From CAWJHE01 sp963842455 (lineage in GTDB: Bacteria; Chloroflexota; Anaerolineae; Anaerolineales; UBA4823), in contig CAWJHE010000017.1 in the NCBI GenBank assembly GCA_963842455.1, positions 310,001 through 374,000 of the forward strand: a stretch of DNA of 64,000 nt, read 5' to 3'. The notes beneath the pieces are model-generated. The model ran no database searches and had not been told where the DNA came from. It saw only the letters and a program-made list of their open reading frames with translations. The position numbers and the translations under genes are program-made. How positions within the stretch are numbered: position 1 is the first letter of the stretch; the number at the start of each line of letters is the position of its first letter. This document shows positions 39,372-47,821 of this stretch, in pieces.

Positions 39372-41294
39372 ATGAGCAACGGCGACAAAAATATCAAATA
39401 TTTTTTGACTTTCGAAATCTGGCAAGATGCCTTAAGGTTGCTTAATGCTCACGTTAAAGGTCAAGACAGCAATAAGCACTTCAAGACTCTTAGCATGATT
39501 TACTATAAAAAATTGGGGAGTTCGGTTAAGCAACTAGAAACGACTGATTTTTTTGAAAACTATGTAAGCAATAATTTGTTTTATGGTCTGGAAAGCGAAT
39601 TTGCTATTTATCCGTATGTTGTTCCAAAATCAGGATTAGGGCTACGAAATTACAAATTCTTCACTTATCCAATGAGAGCAGTTTTTGATTCTATCGGATT
39701 GTATTTTCTCAAACTATCTGATGAATTCCTGACAAATTACTATCGTAAAAATTTAAACATTCGGTCTTTCTATGGTGGCGGAATTTACTTTGAAAATGAC
39801 AAGCTTGTTATCACCAAAAACAACATTTATTTTTCGTCATATTATCGTAATTTCCGAAGTGAAATTCGGAAAGAAATCAACTTAGACGGAGATAAAAGAG
39901 TAATTATAAGGATAGACATTCAAAATTATTACGATGAAATATCAATTCCGATTTTATTGGAACAATTTGAGCAAAACTACAAGGATAGCGAAAAAGCAAG
40001 GTTTAATTTTGACACTACAACAAAGGAACAAATAGAGTTTTTCTTTCGGTTTTTAGCCGGTGACCGACGGGGTATTCCACAATCAGACAACAGCATTATT
40101 TCCAGCATCATAGGATATTTGTATTTGGTATTTGGAGATTTATTAATTGATGGTGAACTCAGAAAAGACCCAGGGATTCTTGAACGGTACAAGATTATTC
40201 GATATGTAGACGATATTTTTGTCTCGCTAAAATTCAAAGATAATATAAAAAATAATGAGCAAAAGGAATATATCGAATTGATTGGAGCAAGAATTTCCGA
40301 TTTGCTCTTTTACAAATTGGGATTGAGATTAAATCCAAAAACTCGGTTTTTCTGGCTCGATAATCCCAAACATTTAGACGAATTGAAGGCATCTCTCAAA
40401 AAAGTTTCCCCTCAATATTATTCAGGCGTGGATGAAGTTGATGACGAGTCTTTAGAAAACAAAATAAACAACATATTTGACGAGTTGAGAAAACTCAAGA
40501 AATCTAGCGTTGAGCCAGAGACCTTTGGTCACGAGTTAGCAGACGAGATCTTGAAGGAGGTTTTTGATAAACGTGTGGCTCAAATGCTGGAAAAAGCAGA
40601 AAACAAAAAACGGATTCGTCAAGTTTTTAAAAACTTTGACTTTAACAGAGTCAAAGAATATCCCTTGCCGATGATTATTCTTATTTTGAAGGATAAGATG
40701 GTAGCAGATACTTTCAGAGAATATTTGCTTAACAGAAAAAATATCGCATCTAAAGATGTAAATTTGATGTTGACATACCTTTGTCAAATTGATTTTACAG
40801 ATAGTGATGTTCTTAAGTCGCTAAAGGAACATGAGCCAATGAGCAAAATAATCTCCAAGATTACAATTTCTGATTTAGCGCATTTACAGCCAGGCTATTA
40901 TGACTTAAATAACAGCCAAGTACAAAAATTATCCTCAATGACAAGCGTGATAGAGCAAATACGGTACCGAGTATTTAACGAAAGAATAGGTTCTTATTCA
41001 GTCGCCTTAAATCATTTGTTAAATGAATTGCACGGTATTTGTTATCAAATTGACGGCAATGGAAATAAGAGCAGAGATTATGACGCCAATCAAGTTGTTC
41101 AGTTTCTGCAAACACAGGGTATTCCACACAATTTATGTATTGGCGTGCGGAGATTGTTTGATCGAAGAAACACGAATCAAGTTTCACACCCAGGTTCGGC
41201 TAACTTTTTAGCGTGGAGCGTGACCCAATCAGAGTATTGGCAATACCAGCAAATTGTGTCAAAGTGTTTAGGTGCCTTGATAAAATCAGACTAA
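39372..41294 (+). CDS. AbiA-like reverse transcriptase with a C-terminal HEPN-like domain (candidate phage defence)
   Basis: 640 residues. RT motifs are visible in order: an early PKSGLGLRNYKFFTYPMRAV block, motif A IIRIDIQNYYDEIS (Asp182), motif B GIPQSDNSIISSIIGYLYL, motif C RYVDDIF (YVDD, residues 278-281) and motif D LGLRLNPKTRFF. The long helical C-terminus ends with RRNTNQVSHPG, an R-x6-H motif (Arg599, His606) like the HEPN RNase signature. The size and the RT-then-HEPN order match AbiA of lactococci, a protein-primed or template-free DNA-synthesising abortive-infection RT. There is no maturase or endonuclease domain, so it is not a group II intron protein. The coding sequence is clearly more AT-rich than its neighbours, which suggests transfer. 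Confidence 0.82.
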   Translation: MSNGDKNIKYFLTFEIWQDALRLLNAHVKGQDSNKHFKTLSMIYYKKLGSSVKQLETTDFFENYVSNNLFYGLESEFAIYPYVVPKSGLGLRNYKFFTYPMRAVFDSIGLYFLKLSDEFLTNYYRKNLNIRSFYGGGIYFENDKLVITKNNIYFSSYYRNFRSEIRKEINLDGDKRVIIRIDIQNYYDEISIPILLEQFEQNYKDSEKARFNFDTTTKEQIEFFFRFLAGDRRGIPQSDNSIISSIIGYLYLVFGDLLIDGELRKDPGILERYKIIRYVDDIFVSLKFKDNIKNNEQKEYIELIGARISDLLFYKLGLRLNPKTRFFWLDNPKHLDELKASLKKVSPQYYSGVDEVDDESLENKINNIFDELRKLKKSSVEPETFGHELADEILKEVFDKRVAQMLEKAENKKRIRQVFKNFDFNRVKEYPLPMIILILKDKMVADTFREYLLNRKNIASKDVNLMLTYLCQIDFTDSDVLKSLKEHEPMSKIISKITISDLAHLQPGYYDLNNSQVQKLSSMTSVIEQIRYRVFNERIGSYSVALNHLLNELHGICYQIDGNGNKSRDYDANQVVQFLQTQGIPHNLCIGVRRLFDRRNTNQVSHPGSANFLAWSVTQSEYWQYQQIVSKCLGALIKSD

Positions 41295-41717
41295 AACCGC
41301 GAACACTCCCTGCGGTAAGAACAAGCATGGCCCTCACTTGCGGTGCTGCGCAGTTTGGCCCAACGGCGGCTTCAGTGCCTGGCAGCTGCACCATTAAAGG
41401 TATGCACTAGGCCAGAAATGGCGCGATAATGGTTGTGGCATCTCCCCCGTTCCTCCGCTGCGTTGAGCTAGACCCTTAGATTGACGCTCTCACCTCTCCC
41501 ACGCAGACCGAGTCTTAAGGTCAGGCACAAGTTTAGACGGTATTTTCGAGCCCAGGATGAAGAATGAGTGTATGGTAAAGGGTGCTCCAATTAATCCAAG
41601 TACCTTTTTCTGTTAATTTTATGTCATAATAAAACTATATCAAAGGACTGTTTAATATTTGATTGGGCTATGGCAGAGAATTACTGCTTTGGTAATTGCT
41701 GTGAAATGGAGAAGATG
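41295..41717. other. Non-coding stretch after the reverse transcriptase
   Basis: About 420 bases with no supported gene. It contains a short hairpin right after the RT stop (ACCGC/GCGGT, 41297-41316 area) without a T tract, and a GC-richer segment at about 41320-41540 that differs in composition from the RT gene. I cannot assign it a function. Confidence 0.35.
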
Positions 41718-42746
41718 ATGGGATCTCGACTGCTTGATGCCAATAGAAATACTGGTAGGGCTCAAATATTAGCCTTCTTGAGTGTACTAACTTTGCTGCT
41801 GACAGCTTATTCACCATCAGCATCCACATCCCAACAGTTGGATTACGATGCTTTCCTGATTTCAGGACTCATCACGGCTTTACCTATTGCCATACTATTG
41901 TTATTGGCGTTCTGGTTGCTGTACCACAAGCACCCTGCAGAAAGGCTGCCAGTACTTCGATCTGTGATTATGGTCTACTTCCTGTTCATGATTGTCCATT
42001 TCATATATTTGGTATTACATGAAGGCGGCCACTCTTTATATCTTCTGGTACGGGGCGTGCCCATCACCCTTTATGTTCATCCGTTTATGTTAGCTGGATT
42101 TTCTAGACCGCTGATCGATTCCAGCATCTGGAAGGATATATTGGGGTCTGCCATTGCATTCCCAGTTGCCTTTTTAATCTCGATGCCGTTTTGGAAGCGT
42201 CGTTCACCAGCCCTGCTCCCATTGGTAATGTTGTTCCCTTACGTCGCTCTCATGGATGGTATCAATGTAATGGGAATCATGGGTGGTGACTTCGTAAACC
42301 TGGTCCAGTCTACTGGGCTGCCTGCCTCTCCATTTTTGATGCTCGGCGCTTTGATGGTCTGTATCGGCATATTCTCCTTATTATCGCTTTTCCCCATCGT
42401 TGGACTCAATCCTAACAGTAATAACGCCCTATTCGTTCTCCCTGCTGCTTTTTTCCTGTGGAGCGCCAATTCCTTCACGGTGGCGCACCTCTTTGTACCA
42501 GGTTCGCCCATTGACGTTAAGTACGCTGTGGGAGCAGAGATCATGCTTGGGGCTAACTCTTTCATTCTGCTTTTGATCTTTGGGCTCTTTTTCTCTGTGC
42601 TCTATGTCACCCTGTTCCGAAGGTTGTACCCCCGGCTACCTTCCTGGCTACACAACGAAACCAATGACCTGACCTGGAAAGACCTTCGCCTACCTGGCTC
42701 TGTATGGGCTATCAGTGTGGCAATTGGCTTGATTATTATCATCTAA
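41718..42746 (+). CDS. Multi-pass membrane protein with an HEGGH motif (possible M50-like peptidase)
   Basis: 342 residues from ATG 41718, which has GGAG 6 bases upstream; an in-frame ATG at 41670 would add 16 residues but has no ribosome site. About eight hydrophobic helices are visible. One carries YLVLHEGGHSLYLLVRG, with His101-Glu102 and His105 forming an HExxH zinc motif inside a membrane segment, as in site-2 proteases and other intramembrane peptidases. I do not find the second conserved NPDG-type motif of M50, so peptidase activity is only a possibility. The family is unknown to me. Confidence 0.55.
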   Translation: MGSRLLDANRNTGRAQILAFLSVLTLLLTAYSPSASTSQQLDYDAFLISGLITALPIAILLLLAFWLLYHKHPAERLPVLRSVIMVYFLFMIVHFIYLVLHEGGHSLYLLVRGVPITLYVHPFMLAGFSRPLIDSSIWKDILGSAIAFPVAFLISMPFWKRRSPALLPLVMLFPYVALMDGINVMGIMGGDFVNLVQSTGLPASPFLMLGALMVCIGIFSLLSLFPIVGLNPNSNNALFVLPAAFFLWSANSFTVAHLFVPGSPIDVKYAVGAEIMLGANSFILLLIFGLFFSVLYVTLFRRLYPRLPSWLHNETNDLTWKDLRLPGSVWAISVAIGLIIII

Positions 42747-42817
42747 GACTGCTTATATGTTGGGAGTGGGTTTGCAGTACCCAATTATCTGCATGCCACC
42801 AACTTTGCTACTCAGCT

Positions 42818-43501
42818 ATGCTTCGGGGACACCGTGTCAAACCATTGGGAACAAAAAAGGAGAACCAATCGAAGGAAAATAATCATAATCCATGGGCTTT
42901 GTTTTTAACTGCATCAATAATATTAATGAGCGCATGCAGCAGTTCACCGCTACAAAATCCAACCCAATCTCCAACATTAACACCGGAACCAACGCGTACA
43001 CTCACCCTTACACAAACACCCATCCCCAGCGCTTCTTGTGCAACTTCCGATGAGTTGATTATCATTGCGGAGGAATTGGATGTGAGCCCATCTCCCAGTA
43101 TGGGTTTTGCTGTAGGGGATTTGGATAATGATGGAGATATGGACGCTGTGATTCCTCGTGATTTTGGCGAATCGTCCATTATTTTCCCTAACGATGGAAC
43201 TGGTCGATTCGAACCGATCGAAAGCGGATTACAGACAGCAGGATCAAATGGCATAAATGTATCACTGGGTGATGTTGATGGCGACGGAGATCTGGACCTG
43301 CTTCATAATTGCCACGGCTGTAGCGATTCGGTCTGGGTCAATGACGGTGGAGGGGTATTCACTCAGGCTATCAGATTACCAGTGCAACAAGGATCCACGA
43401 CAGTCGCTGTCGGAGACTTCGATACCGATGGAGATGCCGATGCTTTTTTTGCTCGTTATAGTAAGTCGGAAATCGTATGGCTCAATCAATTGTGTGATTA
43501 G
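42818..43501 (+). CDS. Putative lipoprotein with FG-GAP/VCBS repeats
   Basis: The coding part is clear from about 42845: a hydrophobic segment (WALFLTASIILMSAC) ending in a lipobox-like MSAC, a Thr/Pro-rich spacer and three calcium-binding FG-GAP-type repeats with DLDNDGDMD, DVDGDGDLD and DFDTDGDAD. The start is uncertain: ATG 42818 and TTG 42845 both lack a good ribosome site, and an indel near 42870 could hide a better start. The protein is short for a beta-propeller, which needs about seven blades, so it may be truncated. It is likely exported and lipid-anchored. Confidence 0.6.
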   Translation: MLRGHRVKPLGTKKENQSKENNHNPWALFLTASIILMSACSSSPLQNPTQSPTLTPEPTRTLTLTQTPIPSASCATSDELIIIAEELDVSPSPSMGFAVGDLDNDGDMDAVIPRDFGESSIIFPNDGTGRFEPIESGLQTAGSNGINVSLGDVDGDGDLDLLHNCHGCSDSVWVNDGGGVFTQAIRLPVQQGSTTVAVGDFDTDGDADAFFARYSKSEIVWLNQLCD

Positions 43502-43611
43502 CAGTTTTCCTTTCAGACTGAAATGCACTATGCGGCTGTTGGCAACTGCTCTTGTCAAGAAACATAGTACTCAATGGAATGTGCTTTGATCAGGAAACTT
43601 AACTTCCTCAC

Positions 43612-44130
43612 TCAAATTTTCTTTCTCAGCTGCGTTATGCGACCTAGCAATTTGACCATAGCATAAACATAAACTAACATAATAGCAGCCATCATGAAGG
43701 TGAAAGCCTGAATAAGGCTACTGTTATTCCGATTGAGACTTAGAATAAAGGACGAGTAGATTGGAAAGAAAATAATCAAGAAAAGCAATAATCGTTGGTA
43801 TTTCTTTGCTTTTGACTCATTTTCACTATAAATTTCAAGTTCTTCGCCATTTACTCCGGCTTTTCGAAAATACCGCCAGCCTCCCATTTCACCTAAGTAA
43901 CTCCACCCAGCATCCTGGAATAGTTGCAGATAATTTGGCATATCTTTGCGGTCAATAAAGTAGTCAAGCCTGTAAGTGTAATCGATGGGCTTTCCCTGCT
44001 CAAAAATGTAATAGCCTGGCATACTAACTGAACTAAAATGCAAGCCTTTTTTCGACATCTCGCGCAGCCATATCTCTTCTTTCTCATCCTCCCAAGCCCA
44101 AAACCAGTGGAATTTCTTTTCGATTGCCAT
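43612..44130 (-). CDS. DUF2812 membrane protein
   Basis: 172 residues. The N-terminal soluble part (FHWFWAWEDEKEEIWLREMS, GWRYFRKAG) is the DUF2812 pattern, and two hydrophobic helices near the C-terminus (LLLFLIIFFPIYSSFIL and AFTFMMAAIMLVYVYAMV) anchor it. The gene lies 15 bases after the PadR gene on the same strand, a pairing common in Firmicutes and Chloroflexota where PadR regulates the membrane protein. Function unknown. Confidence 0.75.
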   Translation of the reverse strand: MAIEKKFHWFWAWEDEKEEIWLREMSKKGLHFSSVSMPGYYIFEQGKPIDYTYRLDYFIDRKDMPNYLQLFQDAGWSYLGEMGGWRYFRKAGVNGEELEIYSENESKAKKYQRLLLFLIIFFPIYSSFILSLNRNNSSLIQAFTFMMAAIMLVYVYAMVKLLGRITQLRKKI

Positions 44131-44145
44131 GGTTTTCTCCTAAGA

Positions 44146-44463
44146 CTACCAATCTTTTGTTATTACTCCATTTTTTCGCAATATTTCTATCCTTCGAATA
44201 TGCTCATTAAGGACCTGTTTGCCTTTTTCCGTCAAAGTATATAATTTTCGACGGTCTTCTTCTCCGATCTTAATGATCAGCCCCTCATTTTCCATCGTGG
44301 AAAATGCGCCATAAAGTGTACCAGGACCTAAAGTGACTGTTCCCTCACTCATTTCTTCTACCTTTTGCATAACACCATAACCATGCAGTGGTTTGTCCAG
44401 TGCTAGTAGAATATATGCCGAGGATTCGGAGAGTGGAAGATATTTTTTAATATTTTTATTCAT
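44146..44463 (-). CDS. PadR-family transcriptional regulator
   Basis: 105 residues, the size of the single-domain subfamily. The winged helix is visible in ESSAYILLALDKPLHGYGVMQ, TLGPGTLYGAFSTMENEGLI and RKLYTLTEKGKQVLNEH. It should bind DNA as a dimer and repress its own operon. A perfect TATATCG-N5-CGATATA inverted repeat sits 8 bases upstream of its ATG, well placed as the operator. Confidence 0.88.
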   Translation of the reverse strand: MNKNIKKYLPLSESSAYILLALDKPLHGYGVMQKVEEMSEGTVTLGPGTLYGAFSTMENEGLIIKIGEEDRRKLYTLTEKGKQVLNEHIRRIEILRKNGVITKDW

Positions 44464-44471
44464 TACACTCC

Positions 44472-44490
44472 TATATCGCCTAACGATATA
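44472..44490. promoter_or_regulatory. Probable PadR operator
   Basis: Perfect inverted repeat TATATCG-CCTAA-CGATATA immediately upstream of the PadR gene. A further CGATATA half-site lies at 44514-44520. The spacing and AT-rich arms suit a PadR dimer that autoregulates. Confidence 0.65.
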
Positions 44491-44520
44491 TCGCCATGCG
44501 TTATATTACCACACGATATA

Positions 44521-45012
44521 TTATTTGTCCAGATCACCAAGAGTTCAATGAGAAAACAGAGCTTTTACTGGTAGAGAGGTCATTCAAATGAGGTGGAAAC
44601 CTGGTTGACCATAGAACAGGTGATGTTTTATCCAAAAGCGATTCTATAGAGGTACTAGACGAGTGATATACTCATTAAGGTGCGGAACGATGAGGCCAAG
44701 TAGCCACGACTGTACGAGAATCCATTTGGCATACCCACAAAGTGCGTTTAACCTGAGATTGATTCACAAATGATCAATAGAGACACCTGGGCATTTTTCA
44801 TGTGCAACGTAATGACATCCAAACGCAAATCGTACGCAACATGGCAGGCATTCGATGATGGATCCATCGCTATTTTCAATCATTTTCCTGGTTAATTTGT
44901 AAGGTGAGAATAAATTCAAGTTTATTTCTAACCCAGAAAAAACAACAAAAGCTCACCCGGAAGTGGCGTTACCAGTATCGAGCATTTCCCTTATCAGAAA
45001 GGTGCATGAACC
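44521..45012. other. Gene-free stretch between PadR and DinB genes
   Basis: About 490 bases with many stops in all frames and no motif I recognise. It may be decayed coding DNA, but no family resemblance is left. Confidence 0.4.
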
Positions 45013-45591
45013 ATGGCAAAACCTGCTAACTCTCTGCAAAACATTTTCGACGGATGGAATGGTTATCAAGAAAGCATTGTGCATGCTGTTGAGCCATTGA
45101 CGCTAGAACAATTGGCCTGGCGTCCTAAGGAGAATTTTTACTCAGTTGGAGAATTAGTTCGGCATATCAGTTTAGGGCGACTAACATGGCTGATTCGCAT
45201 GCACGCCCCTGGTAGTGCTGAGTTGGCTAAACACATCATTGAGTGGGAGCAGGATAGCGATGGCAATCGTGATATTGTCGAAGCAGCTATAATCATCACA
45301 GAGCAACCCGCAGAGCTGGTGCGCTGGCTCAATCTGACCTGGCAGATCATTGAGACCTGCCTGACTTCATGGACGGTTACGGACCTTTCTCAAACTTATG
45401 CACACAGGTGGAATGGGCAAGTATACGATGTCTCCCGCCAGTGGACCGTTTGGCGCGTGATGAATCACGACATCCATCATGGCGGAGAATTATCCCTTAT
45501 GTTGGGCTTGCAAGGGATTGAAGCATTCGAGTTGAGCGTCTTTTTCGGCCACATTATCCTGCCACCCCTGTCCAACATATCCAGTTCCTAG
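45013..45591 (+). CDS. DinB-family protein
   Basis: 192 residues. The four-helix bundle pattern is present, with candidate metal-binding histidines in GELVRHISLGRLTWLIR, in RQWTVWRVMNHDIHHGGEL and the latter's second His. AGAAAGG lies upstream of the ATG. DinB proteins are often thiol transferases using bacillithiol, mycothiol or similar cofactors, or are damage- or stress-induced with unknown activity. The gene stands alone. Confidence 0.75.
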   Translation: MAKPANSLQNIFDGWNGYQESIVHAVEPLTLEQLAWRPKENFYSVGELVRHISLGRLTWLIRMHAPGSAELAKHIIEWEQDSDGNRDIVEAAIIITEQPAELVRWLNLTWQIIETCLTSWTVTDLSQTYAHRWNGQVYDVSRQWTVWRVMNHDIHHGGELSLMLGLQGIEAFELSVFFGHIILPPLSNISSS

Positions 45592-46000
45592 GGGGATTTA
45601 TATAATTGTCTACCTAAAAACTTGAAACATACAAGTTATCCTTAGTAGGATCTGCGCAATTCTTAAGACAAAAAACATTCAGTCACACTTCATGATCATT
45701 AGGCGCGTTCCAGTGTTATTTCGGGACTGGCTAGATTATGGTATGGGTGCATGATTTAGCTTGATATTTGCAACAGGGAGACCATTCAGGATATTTATCA
45801 TCTGATTTATACAGTATGAAGCTTTGTGAGGTAGAATAGAATTCACATCTCATAAGCTCATCGCGCTTCTTGGAGCATGCAAAATGATCCGTAAAATGAA
45901 TTTTCAAAAAAGAAAACTTTGCGCACTTGGCGAGCTTTGCGAGAGATCAAAAAGAATAGACCTTAATTTTTTTTAAACCACTCAGGATAAGGAGGTTTCC
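45592..46000. other. Gene-free stretch with one copy of a short dispersed repeat
   Basis: About 410 bases without a supported gene. TGCGAGAGATCAAAAAGAAT (45938-45957) recurs at 48023. A strong AAGGAGG at its right end serves the next gene. Confidence 0.45.
45938..45957. repeat. Short dispersed intergenic repeat, copy 1
   Basis: TGCGAGAGATCAAAAAGAAT, preceded by the partial direct echo GCGCACTTGGCGAGCTT. The second copy at 48023-48043 differs by one extra A. Both lie in intergenic DNA upstream of plus-strand genes. Confidence 0.5.
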
Positions 46001-46435
46001 ATGAGCCCAAAGAAGGATGCAGGATTCACAGATGAAGAAAAAGCAGCCATGAAGGAACGCGCCAAAGAATTGAAGGCAGAAGCACGCGCAGAAAAAGACC
46101 GGGCTGCTGGCGAAAATGCTTTGATGGAAAAAATCGCCGAGATGCCTGGACCTGAGCAAAGCATAGCAAAGCGGCTTCACGAGATCATCACAACCAATGC
46201 GCCGGAGCTCTCACCCAAAACCTGGTACGGGATGCCCGCCTATGCTAAAGACGGCAAGGTGGTTTGCTTCTTCCAGAGCGCCAGCAAGTTCAATTCAAGG
46301 TACGCCACTCTTGGATTTAACGATACAGCCAACCTCGACGAGGGCAATATGTGGCCAACCGCTTTTGCACTGACCAAGTTAAGTGCTGCTGACGAAGCGA
46401 AGATTGCTGAGCTTGTGAAAAAAGCGGTCAGTTAA
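46001..46435 (+). CDS. DUF1801-family protein (YdhG-like)
   Basis: 144 residues. A charged, helical N-terminus (EEKAAMKERAKELKAEARAE) precedes the DUF1801 fold (LHEIITTNAPELSPKTWYGMPAYAKDGKVVCFFQ, in two parts, and KFNSRYATLGFND). AAGGAGG is in front of the ATG. Relatives of this fold have been described as iron chaperones related in shape to frataxin, but most members are uncharacterised. Confidence 0.72.
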   Translation: MSPKKDAGFTDEEKAAMKERAKELKAEARAEKDRAAGENALMEKIAEMPGPEQSIAKRLHEIITTNAPELSPKTWYGMPAYAKDGKVVCFFQSASKFNSRYATLGFNDTANLDEGNMWPTAFALTKLSAADEAKIAELVKKAVS

Positions 46436-46452
46436 GAATTTAATATTATGAG

Positions 46453-46896
46453 TTAGATAAAAGCCAGCACAATCAGGATTGCAGCCAGAATCAGTAATCC
46501 TACGGTGACTATCACATCAACTGGCGTGATCTTTTCGTGCTCCGAAATGTGCTCCGCAGGCTTTTGCGGATTATAACGAACCGGTATCGTATCACCCACA
46601 TTATCCAGCAGCTTATCGGCTTGTTCACGCAAACCTTTGCTGCCAAGAAACAGCTTCTTTTTATACGGTCCGCCTGGAGCGCCATAACTATAGGTAACCT
46701 CAGCACGGTACGAATAACCGCTTGAGCCGCTATTCTTGCTTGAGGTAACTTCCCTGGACAGTACTGTGCCGTTAATGGCAGGCCAGCTAGCACTTGCTGA
46801 CCTTTTCCGATAAATTCGCAGCATCTTCAAGCCGAAAAAGATACTGATGGCAATCAACATGATTGCCAGCACAATTAAGAGTAGTTCTGTAGTCAT
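46453..46896 (-). CDS. DUF3592 membrane protein
   Basis: 147 residues from ATG 46896 (AAGGTG upstream; a start 6 codons earlier is weaker). One N-terminal helix (LLLIVLAIMLIAISIFFGL) and one C-terminal helix (VIVTVGLLILAAILIVLAFI) flank a soluble domain with SWPAINGTVLSREV and IPVRYNPQKPAEHI, the DUF3592 pattern. Function unknown. It converges with the DUF1801 gene. Confidence 0.72.
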   Translation of the reverse strand: MTTELLLIVLAIMLIAISIFFGLKMLRIYRKRSASASWPAINGTVLSREVTSSKNSGSSGYSYRAEVTYSYGAPGGPYKKKLFLGSKGLREQADKLLDNVGDTIPVRYNPQKPAEHISEHEKITPVDVIVTVGLLILAAILIVLAFI

Positions 46897-47246
46897 GGCG
46901 CACCTTTTTATCACTCAGGCTAATTTTTTTGGACAAAAACCCCATACTGCTATCCGTAATTATAGTTTTCTGTCTTTTTTCCGTCAAGAATTTCACATTC
47001 ATGTTCATTCAAAGAATGGTTAGGGGACAACGTCTTTTTTCTAAAACATATTCTGTTTGTGGGAAATATCGCCTTTTCACCCATAAGCGTTTTAGATGGC
47101 GCCCAAAACTCTACCAGTTTTGGGCTAGTTTCTGTGCTGCCGATCAAAAACACATGGGCATTGGCAACCCCTGGTACGGGAAAGCTTATCTAGTTTAAAG
47201 AACCTTGGAGCTAATGGCTGCTGCCTGGTAGACTTTGGAAATAAAA
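46897..47246. other. Gene-free stretch with a perfect hairpin
   Basis: About 350 bases without a supported gene. It holds a perfect 10-bp hairpin GCCCAAAACT-CTACC-AGTTTTGGGC at 47101-47125. There is no T tract on either strand, so terminator function is doubtful. Confidence 0.5.
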
Positions 47247-47525
47247 TCAATAATGATATCTGGCTTGAAGAAAATCTATCCGCTCTTCTCTCACAATGTA
47301 CACAATGCGATGTTCTTGAGTTAATCGGCGCGACCATACCCCAGGTGAGAGATATTTAAGTGGTTCCGGTTTGCCAATCCCAGAAAAAGGCTCTCTCAGG
47401 ATTGCCTCGATCAGATCAAGAGTCCTGATCGCTAGTTTACGATCAGTTTCCACCCAATAGCGTAAATCATCAATGAATTCTGGTTGGAATACCGCTAAGT
47501 ACTTTTTCTTACTCAATGCCAACAT
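47247..47525 (-). CDS. yoeB: YoeB-type mRNA interferase toxin
   Basis: 92 residues from ATG 47525, which overlaps the antitoxin's last codons by 17 bases. The RelE/YoeB fold is plain: LAVFQPEFIDDLRYWVETD, a basic catalytic surface (GKPEPLKYLSPGVWSRRL, EHRIVYIV) and the hallmark C-terminus ARYHY with the catalytic His-Tyr. It cleaves mRNA on the ribosome when freed from the antitoxin. The overlap and order (antitoxin first) are classic for yefM-yoeB. Confidence 0.9.
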   Translation of the reverse strand: MLALSKKKYLAVFQPEFIDDLRYWVETDRKLAIRTLDLIEAILREPFSGIGKPEPLKYLSPGVWSRRLTQEHRIVYIVREERIDFLQARYHY

Positions 47526-47787
47526 CTTGACGCAATTCATCTAAAGTCAAAGGTTCACCTTCATTCTTTAATGCTCTTCCAAGCGCAGCCAGCAGACGCT
47601 CCGCATTGGCAGGGGATCGTAACAGGTATGCGGTTTCCATCAGGCTGGTCAATTCTGATGCAGCGATCATGGCTACTTCTTCTTCACCACGCCGTTGGAT
47701 AATCACAACCTCGCGATGATGCGTAACCTGATCTAGTAATTTTGCCAGGCCATCACGCGCCTGTGTATATGTCGTTTGAATGGTCAA
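47509..47787 (-). CDS. yefM: YefM/Phd-family antitoxin
   Basis: 92 residues from TTG 47787, chosen because GGAGG lies 5 bases upstream on the minus strand; a longer in-frame start at 47841 runs through the operator. It starts LTIQTTYTQARDGLAKLLDQV, with the Phd/YefM dimer and DNA-binding domain, then VVIIQRRGEEEVAMIAASEL. The C-terminal tail (TLDELRQDVGIE) would wrap the toxin. It neutralises YoeB and represses the operon at the TGTACA sites just upstream. Confidence 0.87.
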   Translation of the reverse strand: MTIQTTYTQARDGLAKLLDQVTHHREVVIIQRRGEEEVAMIAASELTSLMETAYLLRSPANAERLLAALGRALKNEGEPLTLDELRQDVGIE

Positions 47788-47800
47788 ATGATCCTCCAAT

Positions 47801-47821
47801 CTGTACAGATATACTGTACAG
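47801..47821. promoter_or_regulatory. Twin TGTACA palindromes: YefM-YoeB operator
   Basis: CTGTACAG occurs twice, at 47801-47808 and 47814-47821, separated by ATATA. Each is a full palindrome with the TGTACA core known from the E. coli yefM-yoeB operator. They lie 13 bases upstream of the antitoxin start, where bound repressor would block the promoter. Confidence 0.85.

Noticed and set aside
39150..41420. GCCCAAC-type strings near the RT gene as possible integron attC sites
   Set aside because: No paired R'/R'' boxes or cassette structure on both sides, and no integrase in the window.
46929..47198. An 89-codon plus-strand frame
   Set aside because: It spans the perfect hairpin at 47101, has no ribosome site, and its text looks random.
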